Source of the DNA: Corallium rubrum
Taxonomy: Eukaryota; Cnidaria; Anthozoa; Scleralcyonacea; Coralliidae
NCBI GenBank assembly: GCA_964035015.1
Contig: OZ035998.1
Span: 33,026,628-33,090,627, forward strand
DNA length: 64,000 nucleotides
Reading direction: 5' to 3'
Under the pieces are notes generated by a model. That model worked only from the letters and a program-made list of their open reading frames with translations. It was not told the origin of the DNA and ran no database searches. The translations under genes and the position numbers were made by a program. How positions within the stretch are numbered: position 1 is the first letter of the stretch; every line of letters begins with the position of its first letter. Positions 12,371 through 62,560 of the stretch are shown here, piece after piece.

Positions 12371-13278
12371 TTAGATGCGTCCATTTGATTACAGCTCGCC
12401 TTGTAAATCAGATACAGATCGCTGCTCATGCTTTATTTATATACAGTATATTAGAGTTTTTTACGTCTTTCTTTTTGTTTGGTCATGTAATGAGTCGCAT
12501 TTCATTCTTCAGTTTCATGTTTTACTGCGACGAAGGGACTTTGCCTTGAGCTCGAAATGACAGTATCATTCGTTCTGTAAAATCTTCAGCGATAGCTCTC
12601 TGACCTGCATCTTACAGATTTTGTAAACATGATGACTTTGTAAAACTGTGTTACAGGCAGCATTCCGCTCCAGGGCCCTTCACCGACACTTCACCGACAA
12701 TTTATCTCATTCCAAACAGATTGTACACAATTGCAGTCATATCATGCTGGTATGCAAATACAGCATATAACATTTCATGTTATTTTTGTGCCGATATCGT
12801 GTAAACGCAAGGCCTGAACGGCATGATTTTGTTCCGTTTTCAAATTGTACTGGCATCGTGCATGTAAACGGGGTCTAAGGCGTTACTTTCGGGTATATAC
12901 TTCCGATGGGACCGCTGCTCTCAGAAATTATTAGAGGTCTCGAAAATTTGCCGTTACTTTCGGGCAGTCGTTACTTTCCAGGGGCTGCCATACTTTGGGA
13001 ACTCTACGGTACAGTTTGTATTTGTACAGCAACTATAGTAATTGATTGAAGAAAAATGTTTTGTTTTTTTAATAGAAAATCGCGAACTTGAATCACAGCC
13101 GGTAAATTGTGTTTCTTTACAGTGTGCATAAAACATAATAAATTTATACATAATAGTTTTGTTTGGAAAACATAACCCTTGCTTCCAGCTAAGCAACAAC
13201 TCAATTATCCTTAATGTTTTAGCAAATTTAGACGATGCGCAATTGCACACATAAAAAGCTCATCAGATGTGATTTAGG

Positions 13279-13424
13279 TAGCCTGCCTGCGTGCAGTCCC
13301 AGACCTCCCAAAGGAAGTAAATTGGCTTTCTTTCTCTTTTTGGCAAGATAAACTACCTGAGAATTTTTGTACTCATACAATATGGAACATGTTGTTTGGG
13401 AGGTCTGGGACTGCACGCAGGCTA
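13279..13424. mobile_element. Small hAT-like MITE
   Basis: Long inverted ends start TAGCCTGCCTGCGTGCAGTC (left) and are matched by GACTGCACGCAGGCTA (right). They are flanked by TGATTTAGG and TGATTCAGG, a 9-base direct repeat with one difference. An 8-9 base duplication points to hAT. Confidence 0.8.
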
Positions 13425-14338
13425 TGATTCAGGACGAAAGCAAGAAATCTCGAATATTACTATACTGTATATGAATATGACATATGTATGTCATATATTT
13501 TGACAAGACAGTTATACATCAGGCACTAGAAATCTTTACAAAAAAGGAAATTAATCGACAGAGGTTATAGTATAGTTTATACCGCGCTGCATCAATTATC
13601 ACAGTATATATGGACGTGGGATTTCTAGACATCTTAGCGCAATATCAGGATATCAGCTGCAGGGTGGTCGTAGAGATCTCTCGGAGATATTTCGAGTTGC
13701 TGAGAAAATTTAAAAAAACAAACCCATTGAAACTTCAACAATATATTTATAATCTTCTCGAGACTCATAAGGTATCGCGTTTGTGCTTTACTACGAAACA
13801 GCTGCTTTGTATTGATACGGAGCTTTTTCTGGCCTTTTCCGTGGCGTGGTTAAATCCGTCCTTACTTTAATCATTAAACCGTGCTTTAGTAAAGGCCACA
13901 GCCAAGTTATATGTGCGCAAATAGATATATACGAGGGATTTCACCTGTTCTCACTATTGTTCGCATAAAAATGGTCAGAAGCATGCATAAAGCACAACTC
14001 AAGCACGTAGGATTGTACTAAGCTGAAGGGTTGAAAAAGCAGGTCCAGTATTAGGCAATATAGATGATCGACAGTTTGACGGAATTTTCGAGCCTTTATA
14101 TACAATAGGTTGACTTTGGCCATGCACATAACTGTATCCGTATATAGGTAATAAAGTATTAGCCATGCATGTATTGCTGGTGTGCATCTTACGTCATTAC
14201 CGCCATGTTGGTTGACGTTTTCAAAAGATTTTCATCATCTGCAATTATAATATCATCCAACATGACGAAAATATCGTTGTCCTTCGAATCTCAAGGGATT
14301 GGTTGCACACCACCTATACATACACTTATAATAAACTA

Positions 14339-14654
14339 CAGAGTGTATCAAAAAAAAGGCTACCCTTAGAAAATATAATTAACATTCTTTTCAAATAACC
14401 TATTGTATACTGACAGCCCTGTGGTCAGTTGAACCATTTTTAATCGAACTGATATGAATATAATTAACATTTTTATTTCAGTTATGCTCCTTCATACGTT
14501 TAGAAGTTATCGTAATTTCCCAGGTGTATACGACCATTTGTTTTTTACGCATCCGTGACTTCAGAGGTGTCCAGGGCTGTCAATATACAATAGGTTATTT
14601 GAAAAGAATGTTAATTATATTTTCTAAGGGTAGCCTTTTTTTTGATACACCCTG
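14339..14654. mobile_element. MITE, Tc1/mariner-like, copy 2
   Basis: Ends CAGAGTGTATCAAAAAAAAG and its inverse GATACACCCTG are flanked by TA on both sides. It shares the interior of the 7487-7822 copy, but the middle block lies in the opposite orientation. Confidence 0.85.
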
Positions 14655-14656
14655 TA

Positions 14657-16882
14657 GACTGGGTTTAAGAATTCGTAGAAGCACACACGAGACTGGCGCA
14701 TGACAGTGTGATGTAGATAACAAAAAAAAGTGCTATACATAGAGAGTGTACTATCATTGTCGGTAAAATTCAAAAATACAAAGGTCAAAGGTATATGCCA
14801 GACAGGCTCGGAACGCTCGACGACACGAAGCCATTTAAAAAAAGTCACAGTATATTGACTACCGTATTTTATGTTCATTTCAAGCTTGTTTTACGACTTT
14901 CAAGATGTTCCTGACCAGTTCTGCTAAAAACCTAACATGATTGTAAAATGAGTGGCGTTACTATTTACAGAACGAGGACGGTGGGGCGTGGTGAAAATAG
15001 TTCAAAATACTCTTGGCACTACAAATTATTTATTCTGATCTTCTCATTAACAATATTTCTATTTAATTTTGAAGCCCGTGTCGTAGGGCTAGATATGTAG
15101 GTCGCTATTAATATCATCTCCTGATTCTTAGCAAACAAAGTCAAATTAGATATAAAACTGAGTTCATCTGCTTGCAAAACTAATCTTCGCTTGGTTATAC
15201 AAACCCATAACGGCCGGATTAAATGGTTTTCGCGGATATATATCAACATATATATACTATGCGACTTAAGCACATTCTCTATATAGATTAGCATATATAC
15301 ATTGTGATCTAAGCTGATATAAAGCACAAGAAATTAAGGCACAAGAAAAAATGCCAACATAAGCCAAAAACTAAACACATTAAACACTGATAAGAGCTCT
15401 TATAGACAGGTATATTAAGATTATATGATAAACCTCCAAACACTAGATCTACCTTCCTTTAGGCGAACAATTGACTGAAAGCCAAAGGGTCTTTGATAAG
15501 CAAATTATAATGCGGTGTGACGAAATGAAAAACCGATAACAATATCGTTAATTTTTGATGTCGGAATTGTCAAGCCGGTCAATATTGAACTAAATAGACA
15601 AAACTTTATTATAAGTATAGAGGTTTGCTTCAACCTTACCAGTGTCATTACTGGTGGAAACTTCGAAAGTCGGTTACACTGACCGATCATGAAAAATGGT
15701 ATCAGCGTAAAAAAATCATGGGAGTCTAAATTGGAACCAATCATAACGAAACGCGTGGAACCAAGGATGGGTGAAGGACAAAGGATGTGCAATATGTCAA
15801 ATGGACTTAATATCTTATTGTTACAAGTACTGTGTAGGCAGTGCGTTATATTAGGAAACACATCGAAAGGGCGGTGCACTGGCACAAAAGATAAATCAAA
15901 CATTGACAACTAGAGGCTTGTCAAACTTTTAATTGCACCCGTTTGCGGCCTGATCAACGCCCACTATAGTAGTGGTTAACCAACGACATGCAGACTTATG
16001 AAGGTTTCCATACTTGCTTAAGTTAAAACACATCAGGAAATAGAAACAATAAGCCAGTATAATTTTCAGTGCGTGGCAGTGACAGTGTAAGGGACAATTT
16101 CGGGCCAGACTTAACGTGAAAGGATAGAGTGCAGCGTAGAGTTGGTAGGCAATGCATGTTTTAGATAAAATTGGATATGGCAAAGCAAAATATAGTGAAG
16201 CATCGAGATTTTTAGCAACGAAATACTGACATTTCGAGCGTATATAGCCCTTAACCTAGCTTAAAGTGGCCGTTCTTGATCAAAATTGTCATCGAAAATA
16301 AAAGCATTTTTCGCGGAGTAAACAAGTCCACGCGGAGCCCTCAACCGCATGCTTGTCAAAATCATGCAAATTTCCGGTCACCTCCCACGGAGATCCCAAT
16401 GTTTTCTGTACTACCGGTCAGACAACTGTCGCCATTTGGATTGTGGACATGTCATTATCAATTGTCCTTAAGTAGCCATGTCTTCCCTGTATCCGTCTTA
16501 TATTTTCCCTTTTGTCCTATTTTTTCCACAATCGGATGACAACATACAACCGGTAACCAGACGCTAATCCTATTGGCTGATTCATCTGGTCTGGTCTGAT
16601 TGTGGATTGCAAAGAAGAATTGGTTAAGTTTAGCTGTAAACGAATTCTAATGATGATTCAAATCTCCGCTTGCGGCCAAAAAAAAGAGAAGGATTTCGTA
16701 ATTACACAATTTACACAAACTAGACAGCCAGGGTTCACGTAAACAGTCCTATAAAATTGGCCTTTGTCCAACAGTGAGGCTGCTTATAGGTTAATGTTTT
16801 GCCCTTTCAAGTTTTGTATTCAAGTACAACCAAGGCACTCTAATCTCTATCACACTTTTAAGTTATTTGCTTGGTACACACG
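14657..16882. other. No gene recognised
   Basis: The open frames at 15505-15909 (minus) and 15689-15913 (plus) overlap each other and lack ATG-led, splice-bounded structure. I assign nothing. Confidence 0.4.
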
Positions 16883-16890
16883 GCACACGA

Positions 16891-17243
16891 CAGGCACGTA
16901 GCCAGGATTTTGAAAGGGGGGGAGCCGAAATCAAAATAAATTTTTAGGGGGGTCCGGGGGCATGCTCCCCCGGGAAATTTTGAAATCGAGAGTCGCTGAA
17001 ATGCCATTTCCTGGCTTTTGGAGGAAGATTTTACAGACTCTAACGTTAGAAAACGTCATATAAAATACTAAAAACACGCAAACGTCACATAGATACTTAA
17101 AATGCATACACTCAGTAGATTGAATACAGTTTATTTCCTGACACAATTGTTATTGCATCAGTTTTGTAGTTACATGTCTGTTGTTTTATATCAAAAGGGG
17201 GGGAGCCGCGGCTCCCCCGGCTCCCCCCCTGGCTACGTCCCTG
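16891..17243. mobile_element. hAT-like MITE with exact 8-bp target duplication
   Basis: Ends CAGGCACGTAGCCAGG and CCTGGCTACGTCCCTG are inverted repeats with one difference. GCACACGA is found intact on both sides (16883-16890 and 17244-17251). A G-rich run follows the left end and a C-rich run precedes the right end. It encodes nothing. Confidence 0.9.
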
Positions 17244-17612
17244 GCACACGAATATTTTGTCCCTCCTGGTACTTTTAACTGCCAGCTGAAATAAAACCAT
17301 CAACCACTGCCTTGTCTGGTCGTGTAATTTTTATATTATTTACATTAAAGAAGAGATCATACAAAATGGACTGGAGGTGGCCTTTACAACATGACCAAAC
17401 CAGAAGATGCCCTTATCCTTAAAAAAAATATAGCTATTAAAGTAGGTGCTAAATATCGGTTGACATTCTTTGTGAAGCCGTATCATCCAGTGCTGTTTTG
17501 TAATGATTTATTACACTGTTTTAAGACACTATTAAAAAAATATTAAGAGTATTACACACCCCGGTGGGCACATTGGGCTTTCATGACCTTCGTATGTTTC
17601 GATGTCATATTA

Positions 17613-17618
<6 letters not shown>

Positions 17619-17678
<60 letters not shown>
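17619..17678. repeat. (TA)n microsatellite left of the Penelope palindrome
   Basis: About 30 AT dinucleotides. A second TA tract lies at the right end of the same palindrome (19047-19075). Confidence 0.95.
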
Positions 17679-17681
<3 letters not shown>

Positions 17682-17710
17682 AGCGATAGACACACCAGGC
17701 GGAAAACGCA

Positions 17711-19044
17711 ATTTAAAAATGAATATCAGAGCCCAGCAAATGACTTTGAAACAAGACATAATAAAAAGAAAAGAAAATTTATTTACTGACGTTTCGTTGT
17801 TACATCACAACATCTTCAGAGCATTTAAACTATATTACAGTTGGTTCACTATATATACTACAAAGATATACTGGTTTAAAATTACAAGAACGGTTACAAA
17901 ATTTAAAGTTCAAACGGACAAATGAACATCAAGAACAGACAACAGAGATTGAATATCAATAACAGACAACATACTAAAATAGATCAAGAGGAGTTGATCT
18001 TATAGTGGCATTAAGAACTGGATTAAGTTTGGAGATTAGAAGGCTTTCACGTATAAGTAGATCATATTCAGAAATGCCAGATGAAAGTATTTTAAAGTCA
18101 GAGGCGGAGACAGTGTGTTTGAGGAGATGTTTATGTGCAAGTATACTTGACATAGTTGATACAGAGCGATCCTTTCCAGTCAAAGGCGAGATACCCATAT
18201 GCTCTGAGATACGTGTGTGAATATGTCGGCGTGTTTGACCTTCCTTGACAAAGTTTACACTTCGCAAGACTTAGTTCACACATGTGCTAAAAAGACTGTC
18301 TATTTCTGCCTTCCATTCACCGGTCATCATGGCCTACAGATTCGCTCACATCTCCATAAAATTCTCTCCTCTGCTTATCCACATATCTCTCTACGAGTCG
18401 TTTTCCGTCCATCTTGCCGTCTCTCTAGTTTCTTTCCTTTCAAAGACAAAATCCCATTTGACCTGAGATCACGTGTTGTGTATTTGTTTAAGTGTCAATG
18501 CTGTAGCGCATTGTATGTTGGCCAAACACGCCGACATATTCACACACGTATCTCAGAGCATATGGGTATCTCGCCTTTGACTGGAAAGGATCGCTCTGTA
18601 TCAACTATGTCAAGTATACTTGCACATAAACATCTCCTCAAACACACTGTCTCCGCCTCTGACTTTAAAATACTTTCATCTGGCATTTCTGAATATGATC
18701 TACTTATACGTGAAAGCCTTCTAATCTCCAAACTTAATCCAGTTCTTAATGCCACTATAAGATCAACTCCTCTTGATCTATTTTAGTATGTTGTCTGTTA
18801 TTGATATTCAATCTCTGTTGTCTGTTCTTGATGTTCATTTGTCCGTTTGAACTTTAAATTTTGTAACCGTTCTTGTAATTTTAAACCAGTATATCTTTGT
18901 AGTATATATAGTGAACCAACTGTAATATAGTTTAAATGCTCTGAAGATGTTGTGATGTAACAACGAAACGTCAGTAAATAAATTTTCTTTTCTTTTTATT
19001 ATGTCTTGTTTCAAAGTCATTTGCTGGGCTCTGATATTCATTTT

Positions 19045-19048
<4 letters not shown>
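17711..19048. mobile_element. Penelope-like element frozen as a long inverted repeat
   Basis: The left arm (17711 to about 18237) is the reverse complement of the right arm (about 18524 to 19048). A 286-bp unique spacer lies between. The right arm carries the 3' part of a GIY-YIG endonuclease frame plus a 3' end. The left arm repeats that part backwards, so the same short antisense ORF occurs twice. Each arm contains CTGACGTTTCGTTGTTACATC and CATCTTCAGAGC, read on the other strand as CTGAAGA...CGAAACGTCAG. Inverted, head-truncated copies are typical products of Penelope retroposition. TA tracts flank both sides. Confidence 0.8.
18217..18786 (+). pseudogene. Penelope-like GIY-YIG endonuclease domain, truncated
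   Basis: The frame is open from the left arm through the spacer to a TAG-type end in the right arm. Recognisable order: a linker (KKTVYFCLPFTGHHG), a basic stretch, FPFKDKIPFDLRSRVVYLFKC, a Cys pair (KCQCC) and the GIY-YIG core (ALYVGQTRRHIHTRISEHMG). It ends with ESLLISKLNPVLNATIRSTP. The reverse transcriptase that should precede it is absent, so the copy cannot move by itself. In intact Penelope-like elements this domain nicks target DNA for reverse transcription. The first codon is not an ATG and the start is arbitrary. Confidence 0.85.
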
Positions 19049-19079
<31 letters not shown>

Positions 19080-19694
19080 CAAAGTCTGCATGGCCATGAT
19101 AGATTAGAAACCAGAGCCAAACAGAACGGTCGAACATATTTTAGTCATAGACTTATAGCTATAGTTTGGTTTAAATTTAGGTTAGGTTATAGTTTACAGT
19201 TTATATGTTTTGATGGGATTTAAAAAAGGATTGACGTCCTGTTGTCCTTGTCATGATTGTTAACCAATAAAAAAGTTCTATATGTAAAAATGAGCTCAAT
19301 CCTGCACGACAGGCATGCTCGTCGTTCAATTAAGAATCAAGCTTGCCCGAATTCTGGTATTGCCCGTTTTTTTTGGAACATTTTCGCTCGTGCAAGGAAA
19401 ATTTGACAAACGGATTTGATACCAATAACGTAACTAAAGTGAGTAAAGTCTATAATTTCAATCCGTGGTTTAAATAATGGGCCCAGACTACACTGAGATC
19501 AGGGAACTGGCAAGCCCGTACCTGCCATCAAATAAGAGTATTTACAGCATGATTTGTCAGAGTAAACCGAGTCATATTTGCGGATATGAACACACCATTA
19601 GAGTACAGAAAACCTGTTAAGAAATGTTGACTTATCTGTTAAGAAGTGCTGTTGTTCCGCATAAATAAATAAATAAAGAAGTAAATATATTTAA

Positions 19695-20225
19695 AGGGTA
19701 TTGGCAATAAAAATTTAGTTTATCTCATTTGAAAGAACTCGTCAAATGGTATAAGAAGACCTTTTACAATTTTTCCGTATCTGTTTTGGTTTTGGAAATA
19801 TTTCGACCAAACTCAGCGTGCTGTCCGCCATCTTGGAATTATTTTCGATATGCAAAATTATGCATGTGACGACATAAGCAGGGTAAAGTGAAATTTTATC
19901 TTGCCAACCTTATGACATTATGAGCTAGAAACCCGATTTTTTGTTGCGCTATTTCCATTTTAAATTGACCCACAACATTTAAAAAGCCCTCCGTGGAAAT
20001 TTGGGCACCCACGGAGTAGTTTCATCAGGTTTACCCTGCTTGTGACGTGACCAATTTCCTAGTTAATTAGACCCAATATTACAACAAGATGGCGGACAGC
20101 ACGCTGTCTTTGGTCGAAATATTTCAAAACACAAGAAAGATATAGAAAAATTTCCAAAGGTCTTCTTACACCATTTGGCGAGTTCTTTCAACTGAGACAA
20201 ACTTAATTTTTATTGCCAATACCCT
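19695..20225. mobile_element. piggyBac-type MITE with TTAA duplication
   Basis: Ends AGGGTATTGGCAATAAAAAT and the inverse ATTGCCAATACCCT lie between two TTAA sites (19691-19694 and 20226-20229). The arms stay complementary for over 150 bases and include CCGCCATCTTGG and its inverse. Related copies are at 36870-37315 and 61962-62322. TTAA is the piggyBac signature; no transposase is present. Confidence 0.85.
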
Positions 20226-20956
20226 TTAAGCATAAGTAGTCATATATTTTTAGGAAAAGTTATGTACAAACATTAGACCGAGCCGCCCACGCTCAAGTCA
20301 TTAATTAGTTCTCGTTTCGGGGTAAGCCTCAACAGGTTTTTCCATTATTGAATGAATATATATGAAGTTACCATTGAATGTGGGGAAAAATATTGTTTTA
20401 AGCATTCACTGCTATATACTAGTTCTCTTCACTTGTTTAATATAATAAGATGTTTCCGAAAGGAAGTCACATAAATACACACAACATGACTAATATCAGG
20501 CAGAGCTATACTGATGTACGACACATAAACATACATTTTTGGCAAACATTTTTTGTTTTGCCAACTGAGATCTGAAAAACTACCAAAACATTTCAAGTAC
20601 TTTCAAGATGCTTGAACCACTTAAACCACTATTATGTGTTTTGCTGAATATTTGATCGAAAGCTTTTATGAACATTACAATACAATACAATACAGACTCT
20701 TGATATAAAGGAAAATTTCAAGTGTTGAAATACATACATGCATTTTAGGACCAAACCCGGACACCCGGATCAGTTGCAAAAATACAATAGAATCGAAGTG
20801 CAGTGCTCTGACTTACAGAGCAAACTGGGTCACAGCAGTGCATGTTATGCATGTATTCAGTCACAGAAGCCGTTGCCGAGAGCTTTAATGTAATATATTA
20901 CTTGTAATGTAGATTATTATTGTTAAAAATATCCAATTTACCTCGACGTTCTAACA

Positions 20957-20974
20957 AGGGGGGGGGGGGGGGGG
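20957..20974. repeat. Poly(G) tract
   Basis: A run of about 16 G. Similar poly(C) or poly(G) runs occur near 24787, 38942, 43657, 45968 and 55820. Confidence 0.9.
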
Positions 20975-22960
20975 TATACTTAAGAAAACATGTAGACATG
21001 TAGTTTCGCCTTGGGTGATATATTGCCAGAAGTGTTTTAACTTTTAAGACATATAAGTCGATAAGATTTTACAATATACAATTATAAAGTACACACCAGC
21101 CAAACACACTCTACGTTAGGGTTTGCAACTTTTCGTTGGGATAAGCATTCTGTAGTTTCTAACAACATAATCTCAGTGACAGATGGCTACGACGTATCCT
21201 GTGTTATTGTTTGTAGGGTACAAAGTGAAAACCGCAAAAGTCAAAGTACAATTAACTACAACAAAATTGTCATTAAGAGCTTAATCAAACACAAAACATT
21301 ATCCCGAGCTTGTCCAGACTAGTCAAAAGAAAGAGAAACCACAGTCGACGAAGTGATAAGACTGAAAAGTCTTAGTCTTAGTGGTTAGCATACCATAACA
21401 AGCAGGAACTCGCGTGGACATGATGGACAGCAGACGAAAAACTTAACACATTATCTACCAAATCCGTTTTCCTTGCAATAAACAGGAACTATATAAGAAA
21501 CTTGACATCACAATACCAAATAACTATGCATTATCACCAACTCTTTGAACATGCACATTTCACTATTCACCAACAATAATCGATAACAGTTCGCCGCCGA
21601 CAAGTCTGGCTTAGTCATGACTAATACAGACAACATATACATAATACACACAATACCACTGCACAAAGCTACTTATGTCTAAATATATACATACATATTT
21701 CTTTCGCAAACCTTTCCTGTTTTGACAACTGATATCAGATAAAACTATACCTAAACATTTCAAATAGTTTCAGAATGCTTGAACGGGGCCACTTCAACCA
21801 CAAGTATATGTGTTTCGCTGAATATTTGATCGAAATATTTTATATCTTACGTATATATTATATTAACTACATACTGACACAAAAAATATACTCCAGCTAT
21901 TAATGCATACCTATGTTCTGTAGGGATTTTAAGGAAAATTCGAGTGTCGGAATATGTACATTTTAGGACCGAACCGGGGTGGCGAGTGCAAAATCAAGGT
22001 CTTTCAGATGATCCTATACAATAATATAGTGCAGTGCTCTGATCACAAAGTATAGAGGCTCTTGTCGAAAACTTAGACTAACTTAGTATATAATTAGTTT
22101 ATTACATGTAATGTACAATGTACATTACATGTTCAAATTAAATATTCAAATCATGTTCAGGCGAGTCTGCTTAGGATTTATGTCGATGTTCTGCCAAAGG
22201 GATACTTAAGAAAACACATATGTATTCATAAAATCCGATTAGCTCAGGTCAGATACCAGAAGTGTTTTCTGAAAATATTTTACACTGCATTCTACACACA
22301 ACACGCTATACACCAACACATCACACATACACTATATACACCACACTATACACACCACAGTGTTATGATTACCACATGCTTATTCCTAATGTAGTCAGAA
22401 AAACGCGATTATAGGTTGAGACGTTGAGTGAGATACCTGCAGGAGTGATTTTAAAACATTATATAAAAATTTTACAGTTATAAACCACACACTACAGTGC
22501 ATGGACACACACTATACAATGTTAGGGATTGTGACTTTTCTTTGTGGCTGTGACGTATTTTGTTTTTGTTCCGTATACTAGGGACTTTAAGATCTACGAC
22601 GTCAACCTCAACAACGACGTCCTCTAAACAAAATAACTCTTTTTGCAAAACAAAGAGAATGAATAATTTTTAGTCCCAAGAGTAATCTCAACATCGTCCT
22701 CGTTCTTCATACAACGCCACTTAGAGCATTTCACGTCTTCAGGACGACGTCAACGGCCAAAAGATGAGAACTGTTGCTTCAATTGACTTTTGAGATTGAG
22801 ATTGACTTCAATACAGACACTACTATCATTTTAGCGGTACTGGGCATTTTGAAAGTCATTAAACTACCTTCAAATATCAAATATAATAGTTAACTGTGAC
22901 TTTCTTTAAATTGTAAAACTTATCTTGCGTTTTAACCGCCGTCGTCGTCCTAGCATCTTA

Positions 22961-23312
22961 GGGGCCGTTTACATGAATTCGGATTGAACTCATTCCACTT
23001 CTGATCAAGCCCCTTTATCTGTTTACATGAATCTGGATTGAGATTAGCTCATTCCGGATTGAGTTCAATCCGGTTCTCATTCCGGATTGAAATTTCGTTC
23101 CGAAATCATGTAGAGGCGGTGCGAGTTTCATTCTGGAATGAAAAGCGTGACAGAGAGGACTAGAACAAACAATGCATGCGTGTTTTAAAATATTTACGGA
23201 TTTCAGATTTCAGGCGGATTTCAATCCAGAAACCCAATTCCCATGTAAACACGGATTGACTTCACTTTTCAATCAGGATTGAAACTCAATCCGGATTCAT
23301 GTAAACGGCCCC
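22961..23312. mobile_element. PIF/Harbinger-like MITE
   Basis: Inverted ends GGGGCCGTTTACATGAAT and ATTCATGTAAACGGCCCC are each flanked by TTA (22958-22960, 23313-23315). The interior contains many CATTCCGGATTGA-type repeats. The 3-base TTA duplication supports PIF/Harbinger. Confidence 0.85.
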
Positions 23313-23876
23313 TTAAAGTCCCTGCTAAGTGAAATTTAAAGCTGCAAAACGTTTCCACCACAACTGCAACCAAACTATCACAGCAATACATGAGCTGTCC
23401 AAACTACGTAAAACATCGACTCTATATAAGGTTCATGAACTGACAAACAATATAAAAATAATCCAGCTAAACAAGAGTGCATGTAGTTAGCATATACCGT
23501 GACATGCTAGAGATTTAACAACTCTGTCGCCTGCACATTAGCTTTGATATATAACAAGCTTAGTTTTTTTTTTCACGAACAGGAAAACCAGAAGTTTGAA
23601 AATATCGAATAATTATGCATTTACTGCTATTAGCACCGATTCTTCCATCGGCAACAATCAACAAGAACAGTTTGTCGCCGACAAGTCTGCTGTACTCATA
23701 ACAATACGTGTCGGAAGTGTAATATAGATGAATTTAACAAAGAAATCTTTTCAATTGCTCTTCCGTTTTACCCAATATTTAATTACATACTGTATATGTC
23801 ATCGATGTAGGCAATAAAGTAGAATATAAAAACAAAATATTTCTTATTAACTATTAAGGGACCTATAAAGATTCGA

Positions 23877-23882
23877 TTTATT
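23877..23882 (-). terminator. Poly(A) signal AATAAA of the AP-3 delta gene
   Basis: Minus-strand AATAAA lies 86 bases beyond the stop codon at 23968, a normal distance for a short 3' UTR. Cleavage would fall some 15-30 bases further left. Confidence 0.6.
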
Positions 23883-23967
23883 TAGTTAATTAAAATTACT
23901 GAATAGATACTGAATTGTTAATTTGTAGCCTATACAACTATGAAAAAATAATGTCAAACCGTTTCTC

Positions 23968-61866
<37,899 letters not shown>

Positions 61867-61961
61867 CTGCTTCAATAAAAACAAAATATATACAAAGGTA
61901 AATAGGTCGAAGAAACGATAAGCGACAATTAACCAAATAGAAGAAATAAAGATAAAATTAA

Positions 61962-62322
61962 AGGACAATGGCAACAAAAAATAAGTTTGTCTAATGTGAA
62001 AGAACTCATAGAATTGTAATAGAAGATCTTTTACATTTTTTTCGTATCTTTCTTCGTTTTCAAGATAATTCAATTTGTTTACTATGTAAATGAGATGGTC
62101 TCTGACGTCAGGAGCAGGGTACAGTATTTTCACACGTAGTAAAATCAGTTATATCTCTAAATTTGTTCAACGAAATCATTGAAAACGCCTTGTGGCACTG
62201 AACATTTCATAACTGATATCTTGAAAACGAAGAAAGACACGAAAAAGTTGTAATAGATCTTCTATTACAATTTCACGAGTTCTTTCACATTAAACAAACT
62301 TAATTTCTATTGCCAATACCCT
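61962..62322. mobile_element. piggyBac-type MITE with TTAA duplication
   Basis: The ends AGGACAATGGCAACAAAAAA and ATTGCCAATACCCT lie between TTAA at 61958-61961 and 62323-62326. Same family as 19695-20225. Confidence 0.82.
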
Positions 62323-62394
62323 TTAATACAAAAAAATCATTGAATGCTCTAACCAGTCAACCCGACTGCCTGCCTGCCTACCACAAAAATGCGA

Positions 62395-62560
62395 TTGCCA
62401 ACATCAACGTGCCAACATGCGACTTGACAAGAACGTCAGGAAAGCGTGCGCGTGTTTATTCGCCTAAATCAACACGTAATATTGCTAACACGTCACTTCC
62501 AAAGTTTACTGAAAAAGCGCGAGAACATGGGACTTGATGAGAATGTCGGAAATTTCTGTC
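62395..62560 (+). repeat. Diverged outlier copies of the right-end minisatellite
   Basis: Contains CCAACATGCGACTTGACAAG, GGAAAGCGTG and GTTTATTCGCCTAAAT, all recognisable from the array at 63480-64000. Confidence 0.6.

Larger units (their letters stand above)
20485..23710. repeat. Diverged tandem segmental duplication, unit about 1.1-1.2 kb
   Basis: Blocks recur in the same order about 1.2 kb apart. They include TATGTGTTT(T/C)GCTGAATATTTGATCGAAA (near 20635 and 21805), CATTTTAGGACC(A/G)AACC (20742 and 21959), GCAGTGCTCTGA, ATACTTAAGAAAACA (20975 and 22201), CCAGAAGTGTTTT, and GCCGACAAGTCTG (21598 and 23678). Identity is clearly reduced, so the event is old. The second unit is longer because a MITE (22961-23312) was inserted later. 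Confidence 0.75.
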
